NCBI RefSeq assembly: GCF_013408685.1 | Contig: NZ_JACBZY010000001.1 | Span: 2,914,001 to 2,978,000, forward strand | Source: Schumannella luteola | Lineage (GTDB): Bacteria > Actinomycetota > Actinomycetes > Actinomycetales > Microbacteriaceae | Length of the DNA: 64,000 nucleotides | Direction of reading: 5' to 3' | Part shown: positions 1-10,980 of the stretch, in pieces | Layout: the number at the start of each line of letters is the position of its first letter | Position numbering within the stretch: the first letter of the stretch is position 1 | Notes under the pieces: generated by a model | Database searches by the model: none | The model's input: only the letters and a program-made list of their open reading frames with translations | What the model was told of the DNA's origin: nothing | Program-made: the position numbers and the translations under genes

Positions 1-124
1 TTCGCCTTGCCGACGTAGATGACCCGCCCCGAGGGCGAGCGGAAGCGGTAGACGCCCGGCTGGGTCGGGATCTCGCTCGGCTTCGGCCGCCACGGGATGG
101 CGTCGGCGCGCTCCGGCCGCGCCA

Positions 125-125
<1 letters not shown>
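1..125 (-). CDS. uvrC: Excinuclease ABC subunit C (5' end only)
   Basis: Only the first 41 codons are inside the window; the rest lies beyond base 1. The visible N-terminus has PGVYRF followed by VIYVGKA, the start of the GIY-YIG nuclease domain that in UvrC makes the 3' incision during nucleotide excision repair. UvrC is recruited to the UvrB-DNA complex in the cytoplasm. The ATG (125-123) shares one base with the uvrA stop codon (TGATG), so uvrC is probably translated by ribosomes finishing uvrA. The 5' neighbour being uvrA, and uvrB lying 10 kb away, agree with the assignment. Length and C-terminal domains cannot be judged. Confidence 0.9.
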
Positions 126-3028
<2,903 letters not shown>

Positions 3029-3090
3029 CCCGAGAGTCTACGAACGACCACCGACATCCGCCGGACACGCCCGTCGTGGGAGGGCCGTCA

Positions 3091-4512
3091 TCAGCTCTCG
3101 CGGAGGAAGCGGCGGGGCTTGCCCTCGCCCAGGTCGATCGGCCGGGCGACGGCCTCGAGCTCGACCGGCTGCCCGAGCAGGGCGCGGATGCGACGGGTCG
3201 CTCGGTCGGCGTCGCCGCCGGCGATGCGCGCGCGCACCGTGCCGTCGGCGCGCTGCACGAGCGACCACGCCAGGGCGCCCGCGTCCTGCAGGTACTGGGT
3301 CAGGTCGACGGTGTTGATCGCGTGCCCGCCGGCCGTGACGAACTCGACGTGCTCGCGGCCCTCGAGGTCGGCGATCGCCGGGCGGCCGTCGCGTTCGACG
3401 AGGCGGCCGTGGTCGCCCGTGCGGTAGCGGGCGAGCGGCAGCAGCGGGTTGCTGCCGGCGGTGACCACGAGCTCGCCGCGCGCGTCGCCGGCGGGGCGGC
3501 CCGCCGCATCCACCGTCTCGACCAGCACGCGGGTGTCGAGCACCCGGAAGGGGCCGTCGTCGGCGCGCCAGGCGATCGGGCGCGTCTCGTGCAGTCCGTA
3601 GAGGTCGAGCACCGGCACGGCGAAGCGGCTCTCGAGCGCCGCCCGCAGCGCGGGGGTGAGATGCAGGGCTCCGCTGACGATCGCCAGGGGATGCAGCACG
3701 GCGGCCGTCTCGGGCTCGAGCAGCGTCGCCAGGCTGCTCGGGTTGCCGCTGATCAGCTGCGGGTCGTGGCCACGCAGGAACACGACCCGGTCGGCGGTCG
3801 GCCAGTCGCGCGGGTCGAGGTTGAGCCGGGCCATCAGGGTCTGACCGTCGGCGTCACCGCCGCTGCCGCCCGACCCGCCGCCGCGCTCGGCGGTGAACCC
3901 CGGCACGGGAGAGACGTAGGTGAAGGCCTGCCGCTGATGCACCACGAGCGCGAGGGCGAGTCGACGTGGATCCGGCTGCCAGTCGACGCCGAGTCCCGCG
4001 AGCAGACGGCGCACGAGCCAGAAGGTGCGCGCCACATCCTCGACGTCGTCGGGCAGCCGCAGCGCGGCCCCCGTCGATCCCGAGCTCGAACCCTGCACGA
4101 GACGCGAGAGGTCGGCGTCGCGCGGCACGAAGCCGCCGATGTCGGCCGCGAGCTCGGCGCGCGAGATGAGCGGGAAGTCGTCGAGAGCGTGCAGGCGCCC
4201 GCGCAGGCCGCGATAGGCGGGCAGCTCGCGCACGACCTCGAGATGCGCCGGCAGCCAGTTATCGACCGGCAGCTCGGCGCGCGCCCGCTCGACCGCGGCG
4301 GCGTCGAGCCGGTGCCCGACGCGGTGCCGCCAGAGCGGGGCGGCCGGATGCGCGAGCACGGCCTCCAGGCGGGTGCGGGCCGTGGCGGTCAGGCCCGGCC
4401 AGCGCTCGGCGTCGCTCAGGGCGACCGTCGACCCCGGCACGTAGTGCGGCAGCAGCACATCGGCGGGTCCGGACTCCGAGTCCGCGCTCGGGCCCCGGCC
4501 CGCGTCACTCAT
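3091..4512 (-). CDS. PaaK/CapK-type adenylate-forming enzyme (ANL superfamily), last gene of the MoxR-vWA operon
   Basis: 473 residues. Seen in the sequence: a glycine/serine phosphate-binding loop GSSSGSTG (residues 141-148), a later LYGLHETRP segment corresponding to the adenine-binding A5 motif, YRTGDHGRL (A7), and a C-terminal GKPRRF that could hold the catalytic lysine of the mobile subdomain. This order is that of the phenylacetate-CoA ligase/CapK/coenzyme F390 synthetase branch (COG1541), which activates a carboxylate as acyl-adenylate. A glycine-rich insert lies near the middle. The substrate is unknown. Start: ATG at 4512 (MSDAGRG) overlaps the preceding gene by 8 bases, whereas the open frame further upstream is arginine-rich antisense-like sequence. 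Co-occurrence with a MoxR ATPase and a vWA protein is unusual for this family; a role in modifying or activating a partner is inference only. Confidence 0.75.
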   Translation of the reverse strand: MSDAGRGPSADSESGPADVLLPHYVPGSTVALSDAERWPGLTATARTRLEAVLAHPAAPLWRHRVGHRLDAAAVERARAELPVDNWLPAHLEVVRELPAYRGLRGRLHALDDFPLISRAELAADIGGFVPRDADLSRLVQGSSSGSTGAALRLPDDVEDVARTFWLVRRLLAGLGVDWQPDPRRLALALVVHQRQAFTYVSPVPGFTAERGGGSGGSGGDADGQTLMARLNLDPRDWPTADRVVFLRGHDPQLISGNPSSLATLLEPETAAVLHPLAIVSGALHLTPALRAALESRFAVPVLDLYGLHETRPIAWRADDGPFRVLDTRVLVETVDAAGRPAGDARGELVVTAGSNPLLPLARYRTGDHGRLVERDGRPAIADLEGREHVEFVTAGGHAINTVDLTQYLQDAGALAWSLVQRADGTVRARIAGGDADRATRRIRALLGQPVELEAVARPIDLGEGKPRRFLRES

Positions 4513-5233
4513 GCGAGTACCGCGCCGCCGCCTCGGCCGCGCGCTTCTCGGCCAGCGCGGCCTGGATGCGGCGCCGGTGCTCCTCGTCGGCGACGAGCTC
4601 GCGCAGCGCGGCATCGCGGGCGATCGTGTCGCGGCGCTCCCAGCGCGCCCGGGCGGTCGTGGCGTCCTCGCCCGCCGGGAGCCGCCCCGCCCAGAGCAGG
4701 AAAAGCCGCGCGGCCTCCTCGCGGCTCTCGTCATCCGCGAGCCAGCGACGCGGCTCGACGAGCGGCGCGAGCCGGAACGCGAGCGCGCCGATCGACGAGT
4801 GCGCCCAGCGCGCATCGAGCGGCGGCGCGAACGGCGTGAGCAGCTCGTCCGAGGCCCAGAGCCAGAGCGCGAGGGCCGCGCCCTGCCGCGCCGCGGGGTC
4901 GTGCTGCGCCTCGTCGGCGATCGCGAGAGCGCTCGCGAGCACGTGGTCGGGAGCGCCGGCGAGCACGTCGCCGGTCAGCGCGCGCAGCGAGATCGACTCG
5001 GCCAGGAAGGCCTGCGGAGCCGAGGAGATCCGCGTCTGCACGACCTCGAGCGACGGACCGGGAGCCAGCGCATCCCAGACCCGCGTCTCGTCGAGGCGCA
5101 GGGCGAACCAGCGGTCGAGCGGCCGAGGACCGCCGAGCGGTCCCGCGGCGGGAGCGCCGGCGGCGGCCGACGTCGCACCGGTCGATGCTGCGCCGGGAGT
5201 GCCGTCGTCGCGGGATGCGCTGGTGTCAGGCAC
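4505..5233 (-). CDS. Unknown helical protein, fourth gene of the MoxR-vWA operon
   Basis: 242 residues starting at a GTG (5233) that overlaps the stop of the metallopeptidase/vWA gene by 8 bases. I do not recognise the family. The first ~35 residues are Ala/Gly/Pro/Ser-rich and probably disordered. The rest looks helical, with leucine/alanine-rich stretches such as ALALWLWASDELL, and a charged C-terminal helix (EEHRRRIQAALAEKRAAEAA) that could form a coiled coil. No signal peptide or membrane segment is apparent, so it is probably cytoplasmic. Position inside the tightly overlapping operon suggests a dedicated partner or adaptor of the vWA protein or of the ligase downstream; this is inference. 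Confidence 0.7.
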   Translation of the reverse strand: MPDTSASRDDGTPGAASTGATSAAAGAPAAGPLGGPRPLDRWFALRLDETRVWDALAPGPSLEVVQTRISSAPQAFLAESISLRALTGDVLAGAPDHVLASALAIADEAQHDPAARQGAALALWLWASDELLTPFAPPLDARWAHSSIGALAFRLAPLVEPRRWLADDESREEAARLFLLWAGRLPAGEDATTARARWERRDTIARDAALRELVADEEHRRRIQAALAEKRAAEAAARYSHE

Positions 5234-7214
5234 GGGCCCGTCCTCTCCTGCTCGGCTCCCCCGGGCGCGCGATCAGCTCGGCCAGACGGCGACAGGCCGC
5301 CGGCGCATCCTCGTGACGCTGCACGTGCTCGACCGTGTAGCCGTTCGCGGCGGCGAGTTCGGGAACCCGGCCGAGCCAGCCGATCACGATGAGCGTCGCG
5401 GTGTCGATCCGCTGCCGCACCTCGCCGGCCACGTGCTCGAGGCCGGGCTGGCCCTGGCCGAAGAGCGACTCGAGTCCGCCGTCCGACAGCACGACGAGGT
5501 GACGACGGCGATCGCGAGCGGGGCGCACCGTGCGGTACCGCTCCGCGAGCACGTCGAGGGGGAAGGTCGTGCCGCCGCCGAAGTAGTGCAGCAGCGCACC
5601 GATCGCCTCCGAGCGATTGCGCGTCGGCCGGGCGAGTCCGGCGACCTGACCGGGACCGGAGAAGGAGGTGACCTGCACGCGGCCGCCGCCGGCGAGCACC
5701 GACTCGATGAGGATCGCGCCCGCGAGCAGCGCCGGCGAATCGGCGGCAGGGCTCGGCATCGATCCCGAGGAGTCGACCCAGAGATCGAGGTCGATGCTCT
5801 CCTGACGCGTCGGCGGATCGTCCTCCAGCCAGGTGCGACGCCGGGTCGTGACCCCGGGCACGATGCGCGGCGAAGCCGCGAGCGTCGCCCGCCAGTCGAC
5901 TGCGGTCAGCTCGTCGTCGACATCCCACAGCTCGGTCGGCCCGGGGATCTGCTCCCCCGTCGAGATCGGATGCGCCGGCTCGCGGATCGGCCTCACCCAG
6001 CGTCGTGCGCCGTCGAGATACCAGGCGCGCAGCACCGCGTCGGCGATCGCCGGGTCGTAGAGCTCGAGCGTCTCGGCGAGACCGTAGCCCTGGCTTTCCG
6101 AGCCGGTCGAGGCCGGGTCCTCGGCGTTCGAGATGGCCCGCCCGCTCTCGTCGAGCGCCGGATGCCGCGGCTCCTCACGCAGGCGGTCGTCGCGCAGCAC
6201 CTCGCCGAGCTCGGCCTCCGTCGGCGGCGCGGCGTCCACCTCTCCGCCGCAGCCGCGCGCGGCGCCGGGATCCGTCCCCCGCTCGTCGCCGCGGGAGGAC
6301 CGACCCCGTCTCCCGCTCGCGTCGTCAGCAGCATCCTGCTCGAGCAGGTACGGCGCGAGCAGCATCCCCGCCCGCAGGGCTCCGCGGATCGGGTCGTCGC
6401 CGAAAGTGCGGACGGTGCTCGCGAGCAGCCGTGCGTCCGCTTCCGGATGCGTGCGGGTCAGTGCGAGCAGGTCCGCGCGGGCGCGCTCGGCTGCGTCGCT
6501 CGCCGCATCCAGCTTCGCCTGCTGCTCGCGGAAGCGTTCGGCGACCACGGTCGAGCGACGTCGCTGCCCGAGCGCCGTTCCCAGCGGCTCCGGGACGACG
6601 GGTGCCGCCGGCGGATTCCCCCGGGCGAGTGCGCGGTCGGGCAGATCCCACAGCAGTTCGTAGGCGCGGAAGATCACCCACCAGAACCGGTCGACGGGTC
6701 CGTCCGCGAGCCGGGAGTACATCCGCACCATCCCGGTGCCGTCATCATCAGCGGCGGCGCGTTCGGCGCCCGCCACGCGCTGCAGCTCGTGCACCCGCAC
6801 GTTGATCAGCAGGTCCTCCCAGTGGTTCGCCAGATCGGCGGACCGCTCGCGCAGCCGTACCGGCGCGTCGTAGGAGCTCGCGACGAGCGCGCGCGCCATC
6901 TGCTGAGTGATCTTGAGCCCCGCGATGCGGGTGCTCGGCGCGAGCACGTGGTGCCCGATCTCGTGAGCGAAGATCGTCTCCCACTCGGCGTCGACCCCGA
7001 CCGCACGGGCGAAGACCGGGTCGACCGTCACCTGCGGCGGGAAGCCGAACCACGCGAAGCTCGGGCGCCCTGCGGCGGGATGCGCCTGCGCGGGATGCAG
7101 GTTCACGCCCCACAGCCGCTGCGCCCCAGACCAGGCGGGCGCCAGCTCGGGCGGGAGCGGTCCCGGCCCGCCGCCCTTCGCGCCGGGCCGCGCGCGCCGC
7201 ACCGAGCCGCTCAT
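5226..7214 (-). CDS. HExxH metallopeptidase-like plus von Willebrand factor A domain protein
   Basis: 662 residues. N-terminal part: IFAHEIGHHV puts a zinc-metallopeptidase HExxH motif at H84-E85...H88, followed by conserved-looking WEDLLIN about 50 residues later that could give a third ligand. The middle (~residues 250-400) is charged and of low complexity. C-terminal part: a vWA domain with a complete MIDAS, DSSGS at 481-485, GGGTTF at about 547-552 and SDGG at 577-580. The layout resembles predicted metallopeptidase/vWA proteins of the DUF2201/COG3864 type that sit beside MoxR ATPases, but I cannot confirm membership. Start: ATG at 7214 overlaps the previous stop as ATGA; the frame upstream has no coding character. 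No signal peptide. Probably the substrate- or partner-binding client of the MoxR ATPase encoded two genes earlier. Confidence 0.85.
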   Translation of the reverse strand: MSGSVRRARPGAKGGGPGPLPPELAPAWSGAQRLWGVNLHPAQAHPAAGRPSFAWFGFPPQVTVDPVFARAVGVDAEWETIFAHEIGHHVLAPSTRIAGLKITQQMARALVASSYDAPVRLRERSADLANHWEDLLINVRVHELQRVAGAERAAADDDGTGMVRMYSRLADGPVDRFWWVIFRAYELLWDLPDRALARGNPPAAPVVPEPLGTALGQRRRSTVVAERFREQQAKLDAASDAAERARADLLALTRTHPEADARLLASTVRTFGDDPIRGALRAGMLLAPYLLEQDAADDASGRRGRSSRGDERGTDPGAARGCGGEVDAAPPTEAELGEVLRDDRLREEPRHPALDESGRAISNAEDPASTGSESQGYGLAETLELYDPAIADAVLRAWYLDGARRWVRPIREPAHPISTGEQIPGPTELWDVDDELTAVDWRATLAASPRIVPGVTTRRRTWLEDDPPTRQESIDLDLWVDSSGSMPSPAADSPALLAGAILIESVLAGGGRVQVTSFSGPGQVAGLARPTRNRSEAIGALLHYFGGGTTFPLDVLAERYRTVRPARDRRRHLVVLSDGGLESLFGQGQPGLEHVAGEVRQRIDTATLIVIGWLGRVPELAAANGYTVEHVQRHEDAPAACRRLAELIARPGEPSRRGRARA

Positions 7215-7888
7215 CCGCGCCTCCCGACGCTGACCAGGTAGCTGTCGGTCGAGATCTCGGCCACGAGACGGGCGCGGTCGGGTGAGGCCTGCGTCAGCGG
7301 CTCGGCGGCCGGGGTGATGCGGCAGCCCACCGCATCCAGCTCGACGTGCCACCACTGCTCGCCGGTCGCGACCGCCAGCAGGGTCCCCTCGGCGACGACG
7401 AGGTCGCTCGGCGGCAGCGTCCAGACGCCGCCCAGACCGCGGAATCCGCCCACGAGAGCGAGCTCGGATCCGGCGCCGGGCCAGACGAGCGGATCATCGC
7501 CGGCCGCCAGCAGCTCGGTCACCTGCTGAGCCTCGAGGCCGAGCGTCGCCCCCGCGACCTCGCGCGGGAGCGCGGCGGCCGCATCCCGCGAAGCGCGACG
7601 GAACGCGGGGATGCCGCTGCGCCAGGCCGCGACCGTGCCGATCGCCCGCAGCGCGACCGGCTCGGCCTGCGCGGCGGCCGAATCGGCGGCGGCCGCGCCC
7701 CCACCACTCGGCTCGCCGCCGATCGCCCGCAGCGCGGCGAGGCCCGCCGCGGCCGACGCGGCATAGCGCGCCGGGTCACCGCCCCAGCCGCTCACCCGCT
7801 CGACGGTCGCCGTCAGGACATCCGGCAGGCCTGCCGCCACCGGCGGCGGCAGCACCGCGTTCACCGCCATCCCCGCGCGCCGCATCAT
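7211..7888 (-). CDS. Unknown protein, second gene of the MoxR-vWA operon
   Basis: 225 residues starting MMRRAGMAVN; the ATG at 7888 overlaps the MoxR stop codon (ATGATG contains the TGA). I do not recognise it. The N-terminal half is alanine-rich and likely helical with a low-complexity GGGAAAADSAAAQ stretch; the C-terminal half has beta-like segments (WTLPPSDLVVAEGTLLAVAT, then WWHVELDAVGCRITPA). No transmembrane segment, signal peptide or catalytic motif stands out. Both ends overlap neighbouring genes by four bases, so it is translated in step with the MoxR ATPase and the metallopeptidase/vWA protein and probably acts with them. It could be a small regulatory or adaptor subunit; that is inference. 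Confidence 0.72.
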   Translation of the reverse strand: MMRRAGMAVNAVLPPPVAAGLPDVLTATVERVSGWGGDPARYAASAAAGLAALRAIGGEPSGGGAAAADSAAAQAEPVALRAIGTVAAWRSGIPAFRRASRDAAAALPREVAGATLGLEAQQVTELLAAGDDPLVWPGAGSELALVGGFRGLGGVWTLPPSDLVVAEGTLLAVATGEQWWHVELDAVGCRITPAAEPLTQASPDRARLVAEISTDSYLVSVGRRG

Positions 7889-9453
7889 CGGCCGGTCGAC
7901 TCCAGCCAGCGCAGGTAGTTCGTGTAGCGCTGGTGCAGGTACTTCAAGGCGAGCAGCTCGTCGTAGTGGCGCCCGTAGAGCTTGCGGGTCGCGGCGATCG
8001 CGCCGATCGCCGCCTCGACCGCCGTGATCCGGCGGGAGGTCTCGAGCGCGTCGAGCCCCTCGAGGCCGCCGGACGCCTGCGCCAGCAAAGCGCCGACGGG
8101 GTCGTCGCGGTCGAGACCGAGCGAACGGAACTGCTCGCCCGACTGCCGCCACAGGTCGCGCAGCCAGGCCACCGCATCCGTCGCCAGCTCGCGATCGAGC
8201 TCTCCCTCGAAGCGCGGATGCGTCGGGTTCGGCAGCAGCTTGCCGCGCAGCACGAAGGGCAGAACCGCGGCGACGTCGTCGAGCGTCACCGCGCCGACGC
8301 CCCGGAACCAGGCCATCGCCTTCGCGTAGAGGATGAGGGTCTGCAAGGCTCGCACCGAGATGCTGTTGACGGTCTGCGCGCCGAGATCGACCTCGAGGTC
8401 GGCGCCGCCGTTGCTCTCGATCGCCTCGGAGACGCTCGCGCCGCCCGTCGCGACCGTGTCCTTCGTGCGGTACTCGAAGGCGCGCCCGCCGTGCTGCACG
8501 AACTCGAAGTGGCTCGTGAAGAACTCCAGCCGACGCCGCACCTCGGCGGGCAGCGGCACCGCGCGGACCTCGGCCGCCATCCGCGTGCGCCGGTCGGCGT
8601 CGAAGCGCAGCTCGACCGGCACATGCTCCTCGGGGCGCTCGCCGGCCTCGACCCGCGCCACCAGCTCACCGAAGAAGCGGCTGTTGAAGCCGAGCGCCGC
8701 GACCGTCACGTCCATGCGATCGCGCAGCGCCTGGATGACCGGGAAGGTGCCGCCGCCGGCGTCGTCGTTCGCGGTGAAGTACCAGGCGTCGACGCCCGAC
8801 TCCCCCGCGGTGCGCAGCTGCTGGTCGTAGCTCTCGACGTAGCCCTCGGCCACCATGGTGAGCAGCGCCGACTGCGTCTTCGTCGGGATGCGGTTGTATT
8901 CGTCGACGATCTTGACCGGCCGGGCGAGCCAGCCGCGCCAGGCGACGCGCACCGCATCCAGGCTGTCGGCCTCGACGAGATCGCGCGGCAGCGGGGCGCC
9001 GACCAGGTCGCTCACGGTCAGCTGCGGCTGCCCCTGCACGACCGAGGTGCGCACCCGTGTCGGCTCGTCGCCGGCGAGCACGCCCATCAGCACGGCGAGC
9101 GTCGTCTTGCCGCGTCCCGGGCCGCCGATCAGCAGACAGCGGCCGCCGACCGCGAAGGTCAGCAGCGGCAGCAGCACGTTCGACGAGTAGGACTGGTCGG
9201 TGGCCAGCTCGAGGCGGGCGCCGGCGTCGCCGAGCTCGAAGCTGAGCGGTGCGTCCCGCGAGAACTCGACATCGTAGAAGGGCGAGATCACGGCGCGGTT
9301 GACGAGCCAGAAGTAGGCCTGCCGCAGCCGCTCGTCGAGCGGCGGATCGACCGGAGCCGCCGTGGCGAAGAGGTCGTCGGCGTTCAGCTCGGCGCCGGCG
9401 TCGGCGCCGCTGCGGGTGGGCGAAGACGAGATGTGGCTCCACCGATCGCTCAT
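7885..9453 (-). CDS. MoxR-type AAA+ ATPase
   Basis: 522 residues. Walker A GPGRGKTT lies at 111-118 and Walker B IVDEYNR at 182-188; the latter is the variant DE-x-NR form typical of MoxR ATPases. A sensor-1 segment YFTAND is at 225-230. The C-terminal ~200 residues are a helical lid with ISVRALQTLILYAKAMAW. MoxR ATPases act as chaperones with a vWA partner to assemble, activate or insert cofactors into other proteins; here the vWA partner is two genes downstream. The first gene of a five-gene operon whose every junction overlaps. About 100 residues precede the ATPase core, longer than minimal MoxR proteins. No membrane segment. The client is unknown. Confidence 0.9.
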   Translation of the reverse strand: MSDRWSHISSSPTRSGADAGAELNADDLFATAAPVDPPLDERLRQAYFWLVNRAVISPFYDVEFSRDAPLSFELGDAGARLELATDQSYSSNVLLPLLTFAVGGRCLLIGGPGRGKTTLAVLMGVLAGDEPTRVRTSVVQGQPQLTVSDLVGAPLPRDLVEADSLDAVRVAWRGWLARPVKIVDEYNRIPTKTQSALLTMVAEGYVESYDQQLRTAGESGVDAWYFTANDDAGGGTFPVIQALRDRMDVTVAALGFNSRFFGELVARVEAGERPEEHVPVELRFDADRRTRMAAEVRAVPLPAEVRRRLEFFTSHFEFVQHGGRAFEYRTKDTVATGGASVSEAIESNGGADLEVDLGAQTVNSISVRALQTLILYAKAMAWFRGVGAVTLDDVAAVLPFVLRGKLLPNPTHPRFEGELDRELATDAVAWLRDLWRQSGEQFRSLGLDRDDPVGALLAQASGGLEGLDALETSRRITAVEAAIGAIAATRKLYGRHYDELLALKYLHQRYTNYLRWLESTGR

Positions 9454-9510
9454 GGCGTCACTCTATTGCGAGCGGCTGTCGGGAACCGGGCGACCGCCCG
9501 GGAACGCGGC

Positions 9511-9541
9511 AGCGGCCGCCGACTCGGAGTCGACGGCCGCT
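9511..9541 (-). terminator. Hairpin after the first membrane-protein paralogue
   Basis: Thirteen-base arms (9511-9523 and 9529-9541, one wobble mismatch) with a 5-base loop lie about 70 bases beyond the stop at 9614. There is no clear U tract, as is usual for terminators in high-G+C actinobacteria. It would separate the membrane-protein pair from the MoxR operon that starts at 9453. Confidence 0.5.
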
Positions 9542-9613
9542 GTGCGGACGGTGTGGTGCGGTGCTGCGTGCCGGCCGGGCCGGCTCCGGCGGTCCGGGCA
9601 GCGCGAGCCGCGA

Positions 9614-10801
9614 TCACTGGTAGCTGACGGTCACCTTGTCGCCCGACACCTTGATCGTGCCGAAGAGGTAGAAGGTGTCGGTGTCGGTCTTCGGCGTGTA
9701 GTCGCTGCTCGAGCTGTAGCGCTGCTGGTAGGTCGCCGTCGCCTTGCCGCCGTCGCCGGTGAAGCGCAGCGTGCTGCCGTTCTGGATCTTGATGGTCGGG
9801 TAGCTGTCGACCTTCCAGGTCAGGCCCTGGTAGTCGCCGTAGGCGTAGGTGTAGAAGGGGCATCCCGACGGACGGGCCTCGGTGCTCGCGGCGCACTTGT
9901 CGAGGTTCGCCGCGATCTGCTTCTCGACCTCCTTCTGCAGCGCCGCGGTGGGCTGGATGTCGATGTCGGCGCTGCCGTCGGAGCCGTAGGCGCCGACCAC
10001 GATCTTCGCGTTCTCGGCCTCGAGCCACTTGTTCGAATCCGGGGTGCCGACGTCGTAGACGCCGGGGTAGGCGAGGATGCTGAGGTAGCCGCCCGACTTG
10101 CGCGCCACGTCGACCTCGACGCCGTTGACCGACACCGAGTCGGCGCCGCTCGCGCTGACGCCGATCGGGCGCGCGATCGACTTGTCGACGACCCACTTGT
10201 CGAAGAACACCGCCTGCTTGCCGGCGCGGGCGAGCTGTAGGCTGACCGACTGCTTGCGTCCGTCGACGGTGAAGGTGACGCGGGTGTAGCCGCCGGCGCC
10301 GACGTTGCCGACCTGCACGTCGCTGATGCGGTTCTCGGCCTTCGCGAGCACGTCCTTGCTGTCGAGCAGGGTCGTGTCGTCGCGGCTGGTGCTCTCGGGC
10401 TCGACCATCTTCGTGGCCTTCGCGAGGTCGCCCGAGGCGATCGCGTTCATGTAGTCGCGGGCGACCGTCTGCGGCGAGAAGAAGGTCGAGCTGACGACGT
10501 TGAGTCCGACGGCGCCGACGATCACGGCGCCGAGCACGATGCCGCCGATGACGATGCCGCGGGCGAGTCCCGACATGCCGGGGTTCGCGTTCGGGTAGCC
10601 GGGGTGGCGCGGGGCGGCGGGCTTGGCCGGCTTGCCGGGGGCGCCGGCGTAGGCCTGCTGCTGGGGCTGCTGCGGGGCGCCGTAGGGCGTCGCGCCCGGC
10701 TGGGAGGCGGTGGGCTGACCACCCTGCGGCTGCTGCTGCGACCCGTAGCCGAAGCCGCCCTGGGGCTGCTGGGGGGTGTTCGGATCGTAAGGCGTCGACA
10801 T
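9614..10801 (-). CDS. Single-pass membrane protein with extracytoplasmic domain (paralogue 1)
   Basis: 395 residues. Residues 1-75 are a Gln/Pro/Gly-rich cytoplasmic tail; a membrane helix runs about 82-104 (RGIVIGGIVLGAVIVGAVGL); the remainder is presumably outside. The external part begins with a short helical SPQTVARDYMNAIASGD segment typical of small exported NTF2-like/DUF4878-type modules, and its C-terminal part carries a pair of cysteines in CAASTEARPSGCPF that could form a disulphide. No function is recognised. The ATG at 10801 was chosen because the paralogue next door starts with the same MSTPxDPN. It is the second of two tandem genes and is probably exported by the Sec route with an uncleaved anchor. 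Confidence 0.85.
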   Translation of the reverse strand: MSTPYDPNTPQQPQGGFGYGSQQQPQGGQPTASQPGATPYGAPQQPQQQAYAGAPGKPAKPAAPRHPGYPNANPGMSGLARGIVIGGIVLGAVIVGAVGLNVVSSTFFSPQTVARDYMNAIASGDLAKATKMVEPESTSRDDTTLLDSKDVLAKAENRISDVQVGNVGAGGYTRVTFTVDGRKQSVSLQLARAGKQAVFFDKWVVDKSIARPIGVSASGADSVSVNGVEVDVARKSGGYLSILAYPGVYDVGTPDSNKWLEAENAKIVVGAYGSDGSADIDIQPTAALQKEVEKQIAANLDKCAASTEARPSGCPFYTYAYGDYQGLTWKVDSYPTIKIQNGSTLRFTGDGGKATATYQQRYSSSSDYTPKTDTDTFYLFGTIKVSGDKVTVSYQ

Positions 10802-10980
10802 GGGGTGCGCTCCGTGCTCGTGAGGTGTCGTGATCGTCGTCAGGTGTCGTCGGTCCGGTGAAGGACTCCGCATCACCCTACGGGGAACCCGAGGGCGATT
10901 CGACGTCGTGTCGGATCCATCCTCCCCCGCGGCGGCGCCGGCGCGCGATGGAGACGACTCCCCATCCGCGGTCCCGCCGG

